Of a stretch of 64,000 bases of DNA, positions 44,902 through 54,774 are shown piece after piece. The notes beneath the pieces were generated by a model. That model was not told the DNA's origin and did not search any database. It saw only the letters and a program-made list of their open reading frames with translations. The DNA lies in the NCBI GenBank assembly GCA_039931865.1, contig JBDTRB010000001.1, forward strand, positions 65,153-129,152, written 5' to 3'. The DNA is from JALYUA01 sp039931865 (GTDB lineage: Bacteria; Acidobacteriota; Thermoanaerobaculia; UBA5066; Gp7-AA6). A program made the position numbers and the translations under genes. Positions within the stretch are counted from its first letter, which is position 1. Every line of letters begins with the position of its first letter.

Positions 44902-45690
44902 GATCGCGTCGCGGAAGATCGGCGCCGACCAGATCCTCCAGACGTGCAGCTTGTACAGGACCATCGTCTTTAAGATCGCGAAGCCGTACCGCACGGAAGG
45001 CCCGAAGGCGATCTGCGAAGCCTCGTCGAAATACCGCGTCTCGATCGGGATCTCCCGGATCGTCAGCCCCTTCGCCATGCCCTGCGCGATGATCTGCGTG
45101 TCGAAGACGAACCCGTCGGAATTCGCATCGAGGTTCACCGACTCGAGGTACCGCCGGGTGTAGGCGCGAAACCCGCTGTGGTACTCGGTCAGATAGATCA
45201 GGAACGTGGCGTTCTCGACCGCCGTCAGAAAAATGTTGCCGAGGTATTTCCACTTCGGCATGCCGCCCTGAATCGGGCGTCCGCCGAGCATCCGACTGCC
45301 GAAGACGGCGTCTGAGCGGCCCTCGAGCAGAGGCTCTAAGAGATGCGGAATGACCGTCGGGTCGTACTGATGGTCCGGGTGCACCATCACGACGATGTCG
45401 GCACCGCGCTCGAGAGCGGTGCGATAGCAGGTCTTCTGGTTCCCGCCGTAGCCGCGGTTCTTCGCGTGGACGACCACGTGCAGGCCGAGCCGGCGCGCCT
45501 CCTCGACCGTGTGATCGCGCGAGGCGTCGTCGACCAGGATCACGTCGTCGACCGAGCCCTTCGGGATGTCCGCCCAGGTCCGTTCGAGCGTCTTCTCCGC
45601 GTTGTAGGCGGGCATCACGACCGCGACGCGCGCCCGCGTCGAACCCGCAGCGAGCGGCTCCCGGGCGGCGTCTCGAATCGAGTCCGTCAT
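44890..45690 (-). CDS. Family 2 glycosyltransferase (dolichyl/polyprenyl-phosphate sugar synthase-like)
   Basis: 266 residues. GT-A fold: VVMPAYNAEKTLERT, VDDVILVDDASRDHT and DIVVMVHPDHQYDPT with the catalytic DxD-like site. It resembles DPM1-type enzymes that load a sugar onto a polyprenyl phosphate; no C-terminal membrane helices are evident. Last gene of a four-gene minus-strand operon starting at 49400; begins 1 bp after the upstream stop. Confidence 0.88.
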   Translation of the reverse strand: MTDSIRDAAREPLAAGSTRARVAVVMPAYNAEKTLERTWADIPKGSVDDVILVDDASRDHTVEEARRLGLHVVVHAKNRGYGGNQKTCYRTALERGADIVVMVHPDHQYDPTVIPHLLEPLLEGRSDAVFGSRMLGGRPIQGGMPKWKYLGNIFLTAVENATFLIYLTEYHSGFRAYTRRYLESVNLDANSDGFVFDTQIIAQGMAKGLTIREIPIETRYFDEASQIAFGPSVRYGFAILKTMVLYKLHVWRIWSAPIFRDAISSR

Positions 45691-45691
45691 C

Positions 45692-47071
45692 TCAGACGCC
45701 GCGGCGGGTCAAGACGACGGGCAGCGTCCTCAGGAGAATCGCGAGATCGAGCCCGAACGACCAGTTGTTCAAGTAGGCCAGATCGTAGCGCAGCTTGATC
45801 TCGGGCTCGGTCGCGTAGTCGCCCGAGATCTGCGCGAGGCCCGTCAGCCCCGGCCGCACGGAATGTCGGAGCGAGTAACCCGCCACGCGGCGGGTGAAGC
45901 GCTCTGAAAATTCGGGCCTTTCCGGCCTCGGTCCGACCAGGCTCATGTCGCCTCGGAGCACGTTCCAGAGCTGCGGGATCTCGTCGACGCGCATCGCCCG
46001 AAGGAGCCGGCCAACGAAGGTGACGCGCGGGTCGCCGGGCACCGAGAGCACAGCGCCCGTTTCGATTTCCGCCCCGACCCGCATCGTGCGGAGCTTCCAG
46101 AGGGAAAAATCACGACCGTCCTTTCCAACGCGCCGCTGGCGGTAGAAGGGTCCGCCCCGGGAGGTCGAGAGGACGGCCATCGCGGCGAGAGCCAGGAACG
46201 GAAGCGCGACGACGAGCAGGACGGCCGCTCCGGCGACGTCGAATACGCGCTTGGCGCCCGCGGGGATCCCCTCCAGGGGCCGCAGCTTGGCCTCGAGCAG
46301 CGGAAGGTCGCCCACGATTCGGAACCGCAGGCGCCCGATCATGGTTTCAAACGGCGAGGGCCAGACGAGCAGGTCCGCGTCGCCGTCCCGCGGGAGCACC
46401 TCGCCGATCCGGTCGCGCCAGCTCGTCTCGTCCGGCGTCAGGATGATCTCATCCGCCTCGAGCCTCCGGGCGGCGTCGGCGAGGTCCGCCAGCGCTCCGA
46501 CCCTCGGGACCTCCGGGATCGTGCTCTCGGAATCGGCGACGAGACCCACCACTTCGACCCCGGACCACGGGTGCCGGCGGATCGTGTCGGCGATGAGCGT
46601 CGCGGCGGGTCCCGTTCCGACGATGAGGGCCCGGCGCCGCGGTTGCGGAAACAGGCGCTCCAGGAGAATCCGCCAGAGCGCGACGAGCGCGCCGTTCACC
46701 AGCACGAACAAGACGAGCACCGAACGGGGAAAGGCGTAGGCCTGGGCGAACGCGAGGAAGAAGATCGCGGACAGCGAGAGAAGCTGGAAGAAGAGCGCCG
46801 GGATCAGCAAACGGCCGAGAGGATCCCGGAAGCGCTCCCGCGCACCATAGAGGCCGAAGAGCGACAGCGAAATCCCCTGCGCTGCCGCGACCAGAAGCAC
46901 GTTGGCGGGGGTGAACTGGACGTTGCGGGTCGGCAGCAGGGTTTCCGTGCCGGGGATCCACACACGCGTTCGGATCCAGAACGCCAGCGCGAGCGCGGCA
47001 ACCGCGATCGCGATGTCGCCGGCGAGCGCCGTCGCCCGGAAGTGCGAGTGCGAATGCGAGCGGCCGGTCAC
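45692..47071 (-). CDS. Polyprenyl glycosylphosphotransferase (initiating sugar transferase)
   Basis: 459 residues. Four N-terminal helices, a CoA-binding/Rossmann-like domain (RRALIVGTGPAATLIADTI), then the bacterial sugar transferase domain: KRVFDVAGAAVLLVVALPFL, FYRQRRVGKDGRDFSLWKLR, RVDEIPQLWNVLRGDMSLVG and PRPERPEF. It places the first sugar-1-phosphate on undecaprenyl phosphate to start surface polysaccharide synthesis. GTG start overlaps the upstream stop (GTGA). The N-terminus SHSHSHFR is encoded by a TCGCAC hexamer repeat. Confidence 0.92.
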   Translation of the reverse strand: MTGRSHSHSHFRATALAGDIAIAVAALALAFWIRTRVWIPGTETLLPTRNVQFTPANVLLVAAAQGISLSLFGLYGARERFRDPLGRLLIPALFFQLLSLSAIFFLAFAQAYAFPRSVLVLFVLVNGALVALWRILLERLFPQPRRRALIVGTGPAATLIADTIRRHPWSGVEVVGLVADSESTIPEVPRVGALADLADAARRLEADEIILTPDETSWRDRIGEVLPRDGDADLLVWPSPFETMIGRLRFRIVGDLPLLEAKLRPLEGIPAGAKRVFDVAGAAVLLVVALPFLALAAMAVLSTSRGGPFYRQRRVGKDGRDFSLWKLRTMRVGAEIETGAVLSVPGDPRVTFVGRLLRAMRVDEIPQLWNVLRGDMSLVGPRPERPEFSERFTRRVAGYSLRHSVRPGLTGLAQISGDYATEPEIKLRYDLAYLNNWSFGLDLAILLRTLPVVLTRRGV

Positions 47072-48213
47072 GAGCGCGCCACGGGCTTCCACGCGGCGCG
47101 GCTGTAACCCGCCAGCCCGGCGGCCACCCCTGCCGCCAGAGCCAGGTTGATCACGGCGAAATAATAGAGCGCCCCGAACACCCCCGCCCTCGGAGTGAAG
47201 CCCGCGCGGACGGAGACCGCGGCGAGGGCGGCCAGCAGCAGCACTCCGCAGCCCGCCCCGCGGAGCGGCGGGCTTGCCAGAGCGGCTGCGGAGGCGAGCA
47301 GGAAGACGAGCGGCGCCAGCCACCGGGCCGCCTTGCGCGAAAAAAACACGAATGAAAGGAGTGGCCGCCGCACGGCGTTCCACAGCCACGTTTCTCGGCG
47401 CAGCACCTGCCCGGCGCCGACGCCGATCCGGAACCGGCGCGAGGTCTCCGCGCGGGGATCCCGTCCCGCGCCTTCCCGCGCGACCGCGTCCGGAGCAAAG
47501 ACCACGGCCCCGCCCCGCCGGAGCACCCCGAGAGGGATGAGAAAGTCATCCATCGAGGTCGTGTCGGCCGGAATCGGCGCAACGTCCGCGCGCCTCGCGG
47601 CATAGATCGCGCCGTTGGCGCCGAGACAGACTCCCAGCCTGCCCTCCGCCTCCTTCAGCTCCGTCTCGCGGTCCCAGAAGGCGCTCTCCGGGCTCTGCGC
47701 GCCCCCGGGGGCATCGAGGACGAGCCGTCCACAGGCGGCGCCGGCGCCAGCTCTCTCGACCGCGCGGCAGAGCGCTTCGACGGCGCCCGGTTCGAATCGC
47801 GTGTTCGCGTCCGTAAACACGAGGATCTCGGCTGTGGAAGCCGCGACCAGATCGTTCAGCACGCTCGCCTTCCCGCGCCGCACGGGAAACTCCCGGACGG
47901 AAACGCGGACGCCGCCGGTGTCCCGCGCGGCCGCGGCGGTCCTGTCTCTCGACCCGTCGCATCCAATCGAGATGCGGTAGTCGCCTTCTACCTCCTGAGC
48001 GAGCAGGTTCTGCACGCGCGCCGCGATCACCCTCTCTTCGTCCGCGGCCGAAACGAGCACCTCGACGCTCGCGGCGCGACCTTCGCCGGCGAGCGCGGGC
48101 TCCGCCGGGGGCGCCCATCGGGCGAGGCGGCGCAGGATCGGCGGGTAGAGCGCGTACGACCACGCCGCGAGAGAGAGCGCGCTGGCGAAGAGAACCGCGG
48201 AGAGAACGGTCAC
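47068..48213 (-). CDS. Membrane family 2 glycosyltransferase (processive, cellulose synthase-like layout)
   Basis: 381 residues. N-terminal helix (SAVLFASALSLAAWSYAL), GT-A domain with EVLVSAADEERVIAARVQNL, ISIGCDGSRDRTA, VFTDANTRFEPGA and GANGAIYAARR, a later TSMDDFLIP (acceptor/catalytic Asp region), then about four C-terminal helices. This layout resembles hyaluronan/poly-GlcNAc-type inverting synthases. GTG start overlaps the stop of the upstream glycosyltransferase (GTGA). Confidence 0.88.
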   Translation of the reverse strand: MTVLSAVLFASALSLAAWSYALYPPILRRLARWAPPAEPALAGEGRAASVEVLVSAADEERVIAARVQNLLAQEVEGDYRISIGCDGSRDRTAAAARDTGGVRVSVREFPVRRGKASVLNDLVAASTAEILVFTDANTRFEPGAVEALCRAVERAGAGAACGRLVLDAPGGAQSPESAFWDRETELKEAEGRLGVCLGANGAIYAARRADVAPIPADTTSMDDFLIPLGVLRRGGAVVFAPDAVAREGAGRDPRAETSRRFRIGVGAGQVLRRETWLWNAVRRPLLSFVFFSRKAARWLAPLVFLLASAAALASPPLRGAGCGVLLLAALAAVSVRAGFTPRAGVFGALYYFAVINLALAAGVAAGLAGYSRAAWKPVARS

Positions 48214-49400
48214 GGGCGGCCCCGGCGCAGGAGCTCGCCAGCGAAGTCTTCCCCGATCCGCCGCCAGTCGTACCGACGCTCGACCCGCGCCCGGGCGGCC
48301 GCCGCGAGCTTCTCCCGCAGCGGCGCGTCGCGGAGGAGCCGGACGAGTGCGTCGGCGAAATCGGGAGGTTCGTCGCGCAGCAGGATCTCGCGGCCGTCTT
48401 CCAGGTCCAATCCTTCCGATCCGACCGTCGTGGACACCACCGGGACGCCGCACGCCGCCGCCTCGAGGATCTTCAGGCGAGTTCCCCCGCCAGCCCGCAA
48501 CGGGACGATCGCGACGTCGGCGCGGGACCAGTGAGGCCTCGTGTCCCCGCCCTCGCCCAGGAATTTCCAGTCCGGCGAAGACGGCGCTCGCCGGACGAGA
48601 GACGCGGGCGCCCCGCGGCCGAGCACCTCGACTCGCGCCTCGGGAGCGGCCGCCCGTACGAGCGGCCACACGCGCTCGGCAAACCACCGCAGACCTTCTG
48701 CATTCGGCGGCCACGACAGATCGCCGACGAAGAGAATCACCCCGTCCCCGGGGCGCGCCGGGTGGAACTCGTACCTCGTCAGATCCACCGCGTTCGGGAC
48801 GACGAGGGGCGCAGAGTCGGGCGCCAGCCGTAGAAGATCGGAAGCATCGGGCGCGGAAACGCACGACACCCCCTCGGCCGTCATCAGGAGACGCCGTTCG
48901 ACGGCGCGCACGCGCGGCGCCTGGAGGCCCGCGAACGCGCGGACCGGGAGCCGCGAGGCGGTCTCGGACATCCGTTCCCAGATGACCGAGTCGAGGTTGT
49001 GGAAGTCCACCCACGAGGGTCTCCCACGCCCCACCGCCAGCGGGCCGACGTGGTACGAGTGCGCGACGATCCAGGAGGGCCGTTCGCGGGCCGCATCGCG
49101 CGACAGGCTCGCCTCGAGCTTCGCCGAACCGTAGAGCCTCGGCGAGTACGCGCCTCCGAACAGGAGGCTCGCCGCTGCCGCGCGTGCTTTCCGGACAAGC
49201 CGCGGCAGCTGCGGGAACTCCTCGACTTCGACCCCCTCCGGGTACCCCGAGGCGCCCGCCAGATGCGGCGCGCGGAGCACGAACGCGCGGACGCGAAAGG
49301 AGCCCGCGAGCGCCCGCAGCAGATGGAAGTTGCGGATGGCGAGCCCGTCGCGCGTCGGATGCGTCGGACGGGGAAGGACCGAAAAGAGGAGCGGCTTCAT
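48210..49400 (-). CDS. Family 1/4-type glycosyltransferase
   Basis: 396 residues, GT-B fold. Begins MKPLLFSVLPRPTHPTRDGL with the acceptor loop, then CVSAPDASDLLRL, VILFVGDLSWPPNAEGLRW and a donor-site region ADVAIVPLRAGGGTRLKILE ending in the E-x7-E-like motif. It adds a sugar to the growing surface glycan. First gene of the operon. ATG at 49400 is chosen because the longer frame runs through dispersed element copy F, and TATACT (49413-49418) lies 12 nt upstream. Confidence 0.88.
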   Translation of the reverse strand: MKPLLFSVLPRPTHPTRDGLAIRNFHLLRALAGSFRVRAFVLRAPHLAGASGYPEGVEVEEFPQLPRLVRKARAAAASLLFGGAYSPRLYGSAKLEASLSRDAARERPSWIVAHSYHVGPLAVGRGRPSWVDFHNLDSVIWERMSETASRLPVRAFAGLQAPRVRAVERRLLMTAEGVSCVSAPDASDLLRLAPDSAPLVVPNAVDLTRYEFHPARPGDGVILFVGDLSWPPNAEGLRWFAERVWPLVRAAAPEARVEVLGRGAPASLVRRAPSSPDWKFLGEGGDTRPHWSRADVAIVPLRAGGGTRLKILEAAACGVPVVSTTVGSEGLDLEDGREILLRDEPPDFADALVRLLRDAPLREKLAAAARARVERRYDWRRIGEDFAGELLRRGRP

Positions 49401-49412
49401 CGGGGATTCGCG

Positions 49413-49418
49413 AGTATA
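49413..49418 (-). promoter_or_regulatory. -10 box TATACT, polysaccharide operon
   Basis: TANNNT 12 nt before the ATG at 49400. It abuts dispersed element copy F, which would therefore lie in the upstream promoter region. Confidence 0.4.
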
Positions 49419-49469
49419 GGAGCCGGGCGACAACCAGAAGTGAGACGGCCCCTGTATTTCGAGGTCAAC
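49419..49469 (+). repeat. Dispersed ~50-bp intergenic element, copy F (degenerate)
   Basis: GGAGCCGGGCGACAACCAG, AAGTGAGACGGCCCCTGTAT, GAGGTCAAC. Clearly alignable to copy A end to end but with many substitutions. Opposite in orientation to copy E 110 bp away, so the pair could fold into a long stem. Confidence 0.6.
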
Positions 49470-49578
49470 CGGGGCGTCGATGCTCCGATCCGATTCAGAC
49501 AGGCAGGGGCAAGACTGATCCACGGGCTGAGGGCGACACGACCAGCATGCTCAGGCCCCTCTTTCGAATCCCGATTGA

Positions 49579-49631
49579 GTTGACCGCGGGGTACCGCGGC
49601 CGTCTCGCTCCCGTTTGGTCGCTCGGCTCCC
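49579..49631 (-). repeat. Dispersed ~50-bp intergenic element, copy E
   Basis: Read on the minus strand: GGGAGCCGAGCGACCAAAC, GAGCGAGACGGCCGCGGTAC, CCGCGGTCAAC. Differs from copy A by only a few bases. The rest of 49470-49578 shows nothing recognisable. Confidence 0.85.
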
Positions 49632-49652
49632 GATTCCCGACTCCCGATTCCC
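49632..49652 (-). repeat. GGGAATC heptamer array, inverted (3 units)
   Basis: GATTCCC, GACTCCC, GATTCCC on the plus strand. It lies exactly between dispersed copy E and the groEL terminator. Confidence 0.85.
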
Positions 49653-49653
49653 G

Positions 49654-49683
49654 AAAAAAAAGGCCCCGGCAAACGCCGGGGCC
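49654..49683 (-). terminator. Rho-independent terminator of groES-groEL
   Basis: Perfect 9-bp stem GGCCCCGGC / GCCGGGGCC with a 4-nt loop (49662-49683), followed on the minus strand by eight T (49654-49661). It lies 26 bp after the groEL stop. The strongest terminator in the window. Confidence 0.95.
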
Positions 49684-49709
49684 GAAAATTCAGAAGCTTC
49701 GCGGATCGA

Positions 49710-51356
<1,647 letters not shown>

Positions 51357-51413
51357 ATTTCTGTGTCTCCGTTTATCTCTAAAATCCGTGCCGGTTACGT
51401 CTCTGTCGAATTC

Positions 51414-51704
51414 TTACTTCTCGATGACGGCGAGAACTTCGTCCTCGCGCAGGATGAGATGCTCTTCGTCATCGATCTTGATTTCCGTCCCGGCGTACTT
51501 GCCGATCAGGATGCGGTCGCCCTTCTTCACGTCGAGGGGCAGCTGTTTGCCCTCCTCGTTGATCTTGCCCTTGCCAACGGCGACGACTTCGGCCTCCATG
51601 GGCTTTTCCTTGGCCGAGTCGGGGATGATGATGCCGCCTTTGCGGGTTTCGGTGGTCTCGAGGCGTTTGACGAGAATGCGGTCGTACAGCGGTCGAATCT
51701 TCAT
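51414..51704 (-). CDS. groES: Co-chaperonin GroES
   Basis: 96 residues. Heptameric lid of GroEL. MKIRPLYDRILVKRLE start, mobile loop ETRKGGIIIPDSAKEKP and GDRILIGKYAGTEIKIDDEEHLIL are typical. A strong GGAGG lies before the ATG. First gene of the groESL operon, controlled by the CIRCE operator upstream. Confidence 0.98.
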   Translation of the reverse strand: MKIRPLYDRILVKRLETTETRKGGIIIPDSAKEKPMEAEVVAVGKGKINEEGKQLPLDVKKGDRILIGKYAGTEIKIDDEEHLILREDEVLAVIEK

Positions 51705-51770
51705 GCGTTTCCTCCAGTTACCCTTCTTGGACTGCCGGGAGGTCCCAGATGGGAGCCCGGCGGGATGCGG

Positions 51771-51800
51771 ATATTAGCACTCCTCGCTATAGAGTGCCAA
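51771..51800 (-). promoter_or_regulatory. Sigma70-type groES promoter
   Basis: Minus strand: -35 TTGGCA (51795-51800), 18-nt spacer, -10 TAATAT (51771-51776). Both hexamers overlap the arms of the CIRCE palindrome, so HrcA binding would block polymerase directly. Confidence 0.75.
51774..51800. promoter_or_regulatory. CIRCE operator (HrcA-binding)
   Basis: TTAGCACTC, 9-nt spacer, GAGTGCCAA. Eight of nine bases of the second arm match the CIRCE consensus. The mismatch (C for T) creates TTGGCA on the groES strand, nearer the -35 consensus than TTAGCA. hrcA itself is not in the window. Confidence 0.95.
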
Positions 51801-51979
51801 CACCCATGACAACAGGCCGGAACGGCCTGACATTCCAAGGCGTTATGACCGTTCCGGGCCGTGCCGAAGGCCCCTGGCGGCATGCCAAATCGCGCGGTTT
51901 GCGACGCTTTTTACAAACTCCCCCGGGGGCCTTCCCCGACGCCCTCTCCTTGCCCGGGGTATCGTCCGAGATTCCCTCC

Positions 51980-52969
51980 ATGAACGCCACGAACTGGACC
52001 GGCCGGGACGTTCTGATCACGGGCGGCCTCGGCTTCCTCGGTTCGAATCTCGCCATCCGGCTGCTGCGCGAAGGCGCCCGCGTCACCCTCTGCGACGCGA
52101 TGATCGACGGATACGGCGGGAACAGGGCCAACATCCGTGAAATCGCGCCCGACGTCGAGGTTTCGATCTCCGACGTCCGCGACGAGTCGGCGATGGGAGA
52201 CCTCGTCGCCGGGCGAGACGTCGTCTTTCACCTGGCCGCGCAGGTCTCGCACGTCATGTCGCTCTCGAACCCCTATCCCGACATCGATATCAACATCAAA
52301 GGCACGGCCGCCGTCCTCGAAGCCTGCCGCAAGAAAAACCCGGACGCGGTCGTGGTCCGATCCGGCACGCGCGGGCAGTACGGCCCCGCGGTGCGTCTGC
52401 CCGTCTCCGAAGAGGCACCCTCGGATCCCCGAGGGCTCTACGAGATCTCCCAGCTGACGGCCGAGATGATCTGCAGGACGTACACCCGCATCCACCGCGT
52501 CCGCACCGTGCCGCTGCGCCTCACCAACATCTACGGGCCGCGGGCTCAGATGCGCCACCCTCATTTCGGCGTCGTCAACTGGTTCGTGCGGCTGGCTCTC
52601 TCCGGCTCCCCCATCTCCGTGTTCGGCTCCGGCCAGATCCTTCGCGATTTTCTCTATGTCGACGACTGCGTCGACGCGCTCGTGAGAGCGGCGCTCGAGC
52701 CGTCGGCGGTCGGCGAGATCTTGAACGTCGGCAACGACCGGTCGAGCACGTTTCTGGAGGTCGCACAGACCCTGGAGCGGCTGGTCCCCGGCGCCCGGGT
52801 GGAGTTCACGGATTTCACACCCGAGCGGCGCGCGCAGGAGCCCGGGGACTTCGTGTCCGACATCTCGAAGATCCGCCGGATGCTCGGATGGAGCCCGTCG
52901 GTCGAGCTCGAGGACGGACTCTCCCGGACCGTCGAGTTCTACGTCGGGCGGAAGGACGACTATTTCTAG
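51980..52969 (+). CDS. NAD-dependent nucleotide-sugar epimerase/dehydratase with YxxxQ in place of YxxxK
   Basis: 329 residues, extended SDR fold. NAD motif GGLGFLGSN, HLAAQVSHVMSLSNPYPD, VVRSGTRGQYGP, RLTNIYGPRAQMRHPHF and FLYVDDCVDAL. The catalytic tyrosine (Y154) is followed by E-I-S-Q158, so the usual active-site lysine is replaced by glutamine. It heads a plus-strand sugar cluster with an acetyltransferase, an aminotransferase and a glycosyltransferase. Product unknown. The ATG is set by family alignment; 180 bp lie between it and CIRCE. Confidence 0.83.
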   Translation: MNATNWTGRDVLITGGLGFLGSNLAIRLLREGARVTLCDAMIDGYGGNRANIREIAPDVEVSISDVRDESAMGDLVAGRDVVFHLAAQVSHVMSLSNPYPDIDINIKGTAAVLEACRKKNPDAVVVRSGTRGQYGPAVRLPVSEEAPSDPRGLYEISQLTAEMICRTYTRIHRVRTVPLRLTNIYGPRAQMRHPHFGVVNWFVRLALSGSPISVFGSGQILRDFLYVDDCVDALVRAALEPSAVGEILNVGNDRSSTFLEVAQTLERLVPGARVEFTDFTPERRAQEPGDFVSDISKIRRMLGWSPSVELEDGLSRTVEFYVGRKDDYF

Positions 52970-53025
52970 GGTCTCGTCGCCCTCGTCGCTCCCCTCACCT
53001 CCCGTCACTCGGCCCCCCGCCGCCG

Positions 53026-53055
53026 TTCTCCACTAGGCTACTCTCCACTAAGCTA
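53026..53055 (+). repeat. 15-bp tandem duplication
   Basis: TTCTCCACTAGGCTA followed by CTCTCCACTAAGCTA, two units with two mismatches, immediately before the acetyltransferase gene. Confidence 0.7.
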
Positions 53056-53065
53056 GCCGCCAGTC

Positions 53066-53641
53066 ATGATTTTCATCCATCCGACCGCCCTGGTGGCGTC
53101 GCCGCGGATCGGGGAGGGCACCCGGATCTGGGCGTTCGTCAACGTGCTCGAAGGCGCGACGATCGGCCGCGACTGCAACATCTGCGACGGCTGCTTCGTC
53201 GAGAACGACGTCGTGGTGGGAGACCGCGTGACCGTGAAATCCGGCGTGTCCCTCTGGGACGGAGTCCGTCTCGAGGACGGGGTGTTCGTCGGACCCAACG
53301 CGTCTTTCTCCAACGACCCGCGCCCGCGAAGCGGCGTCCACCTGGAGTCCTTTCCCCGGACTGTCGTCCGCGAGGGCGCCTCTCTCGGCGCCGCGGCGAC
53401 GGTCCTCCCGGGAATCACGATCGGACGCTCCGCCATCGTCGGGGCGGGTTCCGTCGTCACGCGAGACGTCATCGATTTTGCGCTCGTCTACGGCAATCCG
53501 GCGCGCGCACGCGGATGGGTCTGCCGCTGCGGCCGGACGCTCCGATTCGAAGGGGAACGCTCGCTCTGCGCCTGCGGCGGCGCGTTCCGCCGCGAAGGCA
53601 CCGGCGCCGGTGCCGGCCGCATCCTGGAAGAGCCCGCATGA
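53066..53641 (+). CDS. Hexapeptide-repeat N-acetyltransferase (WlbB/WbpD-like) with zinc-ribbon tail
   Basis: 191 residues. Left-handed beta-helix of isoleucine-patch hexapeptides (IGEGTRIWAFVNVLEGATIG, VVGDRVTVKSGVSLWDGV, GPNASFSNDP, IGRSAIVGAGSVVTRDV). It probably acetylates the 3-amino group of a UDP-2-acetamido-3-amino sugar. The end carries CRCG...CACG, a likely zinc ribbon. ATGA overlap with the aminotransferase gene, which would supply its amino-sugar substrate. The matching Gfo/Idh oxidase (WlbA) is not in the window. Confidence 0.87.
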   Translation: MIFIHPTALVASPRIGEGTRIWAFVNVLEGATIGRDCNICDGCFVENDVVVGDRVTVKSGVSLWDGVRLEDGVFVGPNASFSNDPRPRSGVHLESFPRTVVREGASLGAAATVLPGITIGRSAIVGAGSVVTRDVIDFALVYGNPARARGWVCRCGRTLRFEGERSLCACGGAFRREGTGAGAGRILEEPA

Positions 53642-54774
53642 GCAGCGCCCCCGCGGCGACGGCTCTCGACCGCGTTCCGTTCGCTGACCTCGCCGCGGCC
53701 TATGCCGCGGAGCGCCCGGCGATCGACGGCGCCGTCGCGCGCGTTCTCGCGAGCGGGTCGTTCATCCTGGGGCGAGAAGTCGAGGGCTTCGAGCACGCCT
53801 TCGCGTCATTCCTCGGCGTCGGTCACGTGGTCGGCTGCGGGAACGGGACGGAGGCGATCGCTCTCATGCTGCTCGCGGCCGGAGCCCGGCCGGAGGACGA
53901 GGTCGTCATCCCGGCGAACGCGTGCGTGCCCGTGGCCGCCGGGGTTCGCCTCGCGGGAGCGCGCCTGCGGCTCGCCGACGTCGACCCCGCGACGCTGACG
54001 CTCGACCCGGACGCCTTCGAGCGCGCCGCCGGACCCGAGACGCGGTACGTGCTCGCCGTGCATCTCTATGGCGGCGTCGCCGATCTCGACCGCCTGGGCG
54101 AGATCGCCCTGCGGCGCAACGTCACGCTGCTGGAAGACTGCGCGCAGAGCCACGGCGCGTCGTGGAACGGCCGGAAAACCGGCGCCTTCGCCGCGGCCGC
54201 CGCGTTCTCTTTTTACCCGACGAAAAATCTCGCTGCTTTCGGGGACGGCGGCGCGGTCTCCACAAACGACGCGGCGATCGCCGGGCGACTTCGCCGTCTG
54301 CGGCAGTATGGATGGTCGCGCCGCGACTTCGCGGAGACCGAGGGGCGCAACTCGCGGCTGGACGAGCTGCAGGCGGCGATCCTGACCGCGAGGCTTCCGT
54401 CGCTCGAAGCCGGGAACGCCCGCCGGCGCGAGATCGCTGCGCTCTACGACGCCGCGCTGGCGGACCTGCCGCTGACGCGCCTCGCGGCCCTCCCGGGCGC
54501 GGTTCCCGCCGCCCACCTCTATCCCATCCGGTGCGACCGCCGCGACGCGCTCCGCGAGGCGCTCGCGGCCGAGGGCGTCGAGACCGGAGTCCACTACCCG
54601 ACTCCCATCCACCTTCAGCCGGCATACGCGTACCTGGGACACCGGGCCGGCGAGTTCCCGGTCTCCGAGAGCGCCTCCGCGAGCATCCTGTCGCTGCCTC
54701 TGCACCCCGGCTTGAGCGACGCCAAGGCCGGACGCGTGGCGTCCCTCGTCCGCCGCTTCTTCGGGGCGGCATGA
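53638..54774 (+). CDS. DegT/DnrJ/EryC1 family sugar aminotransferase
   Basis: 378 residues. PLP-dependent transamination of a nucleotide keto-sugar. FADLAAAYAAERPAIDGAV, SGSFILGREVEGFE, GCGNGTEAIALML, LLEDCAQSHGA and the PLP lysine K196 in SFYPTKNLAAFGDGG are family hallmarks. Substrate is probably a UDP-3-keto or 4-keto sugar, given the WlbB-like gene beside it. Overlaps both neighbours by 4 bp. Confidence 0.93.
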   Translation: MSSAPAATALDRVPFADLAAAYAAERPAIDGAVARVLASGSFILGREVEGFEHAFASFLGVGHVVGCGNGTEAIALMLLAAGARPEDEVVIPANACVPVAAGVRLAGARLRLADVDPATLTLDPDAFERAAGPETRYVLAVHLYGGVADLDRLGEIALRRNVTLLEDCAQSHGASWNGRKTGAFAAAAAFSFYPTKNLAAFGDGGAVSTNDAAIAGRLRRLRQYGWSRRDFAETEGRNSRLDELQAAILTARLPSLEAGNARRREIAALYDAALADLPLTRLAALPGAVPAAHLYPIRCDRRDALREALAAEGVETGVHYPTPIHLQPAYAYLGHRAGEFPVSESASASILSLPLHPGLSDAKAGRVASLVRRFFGAA

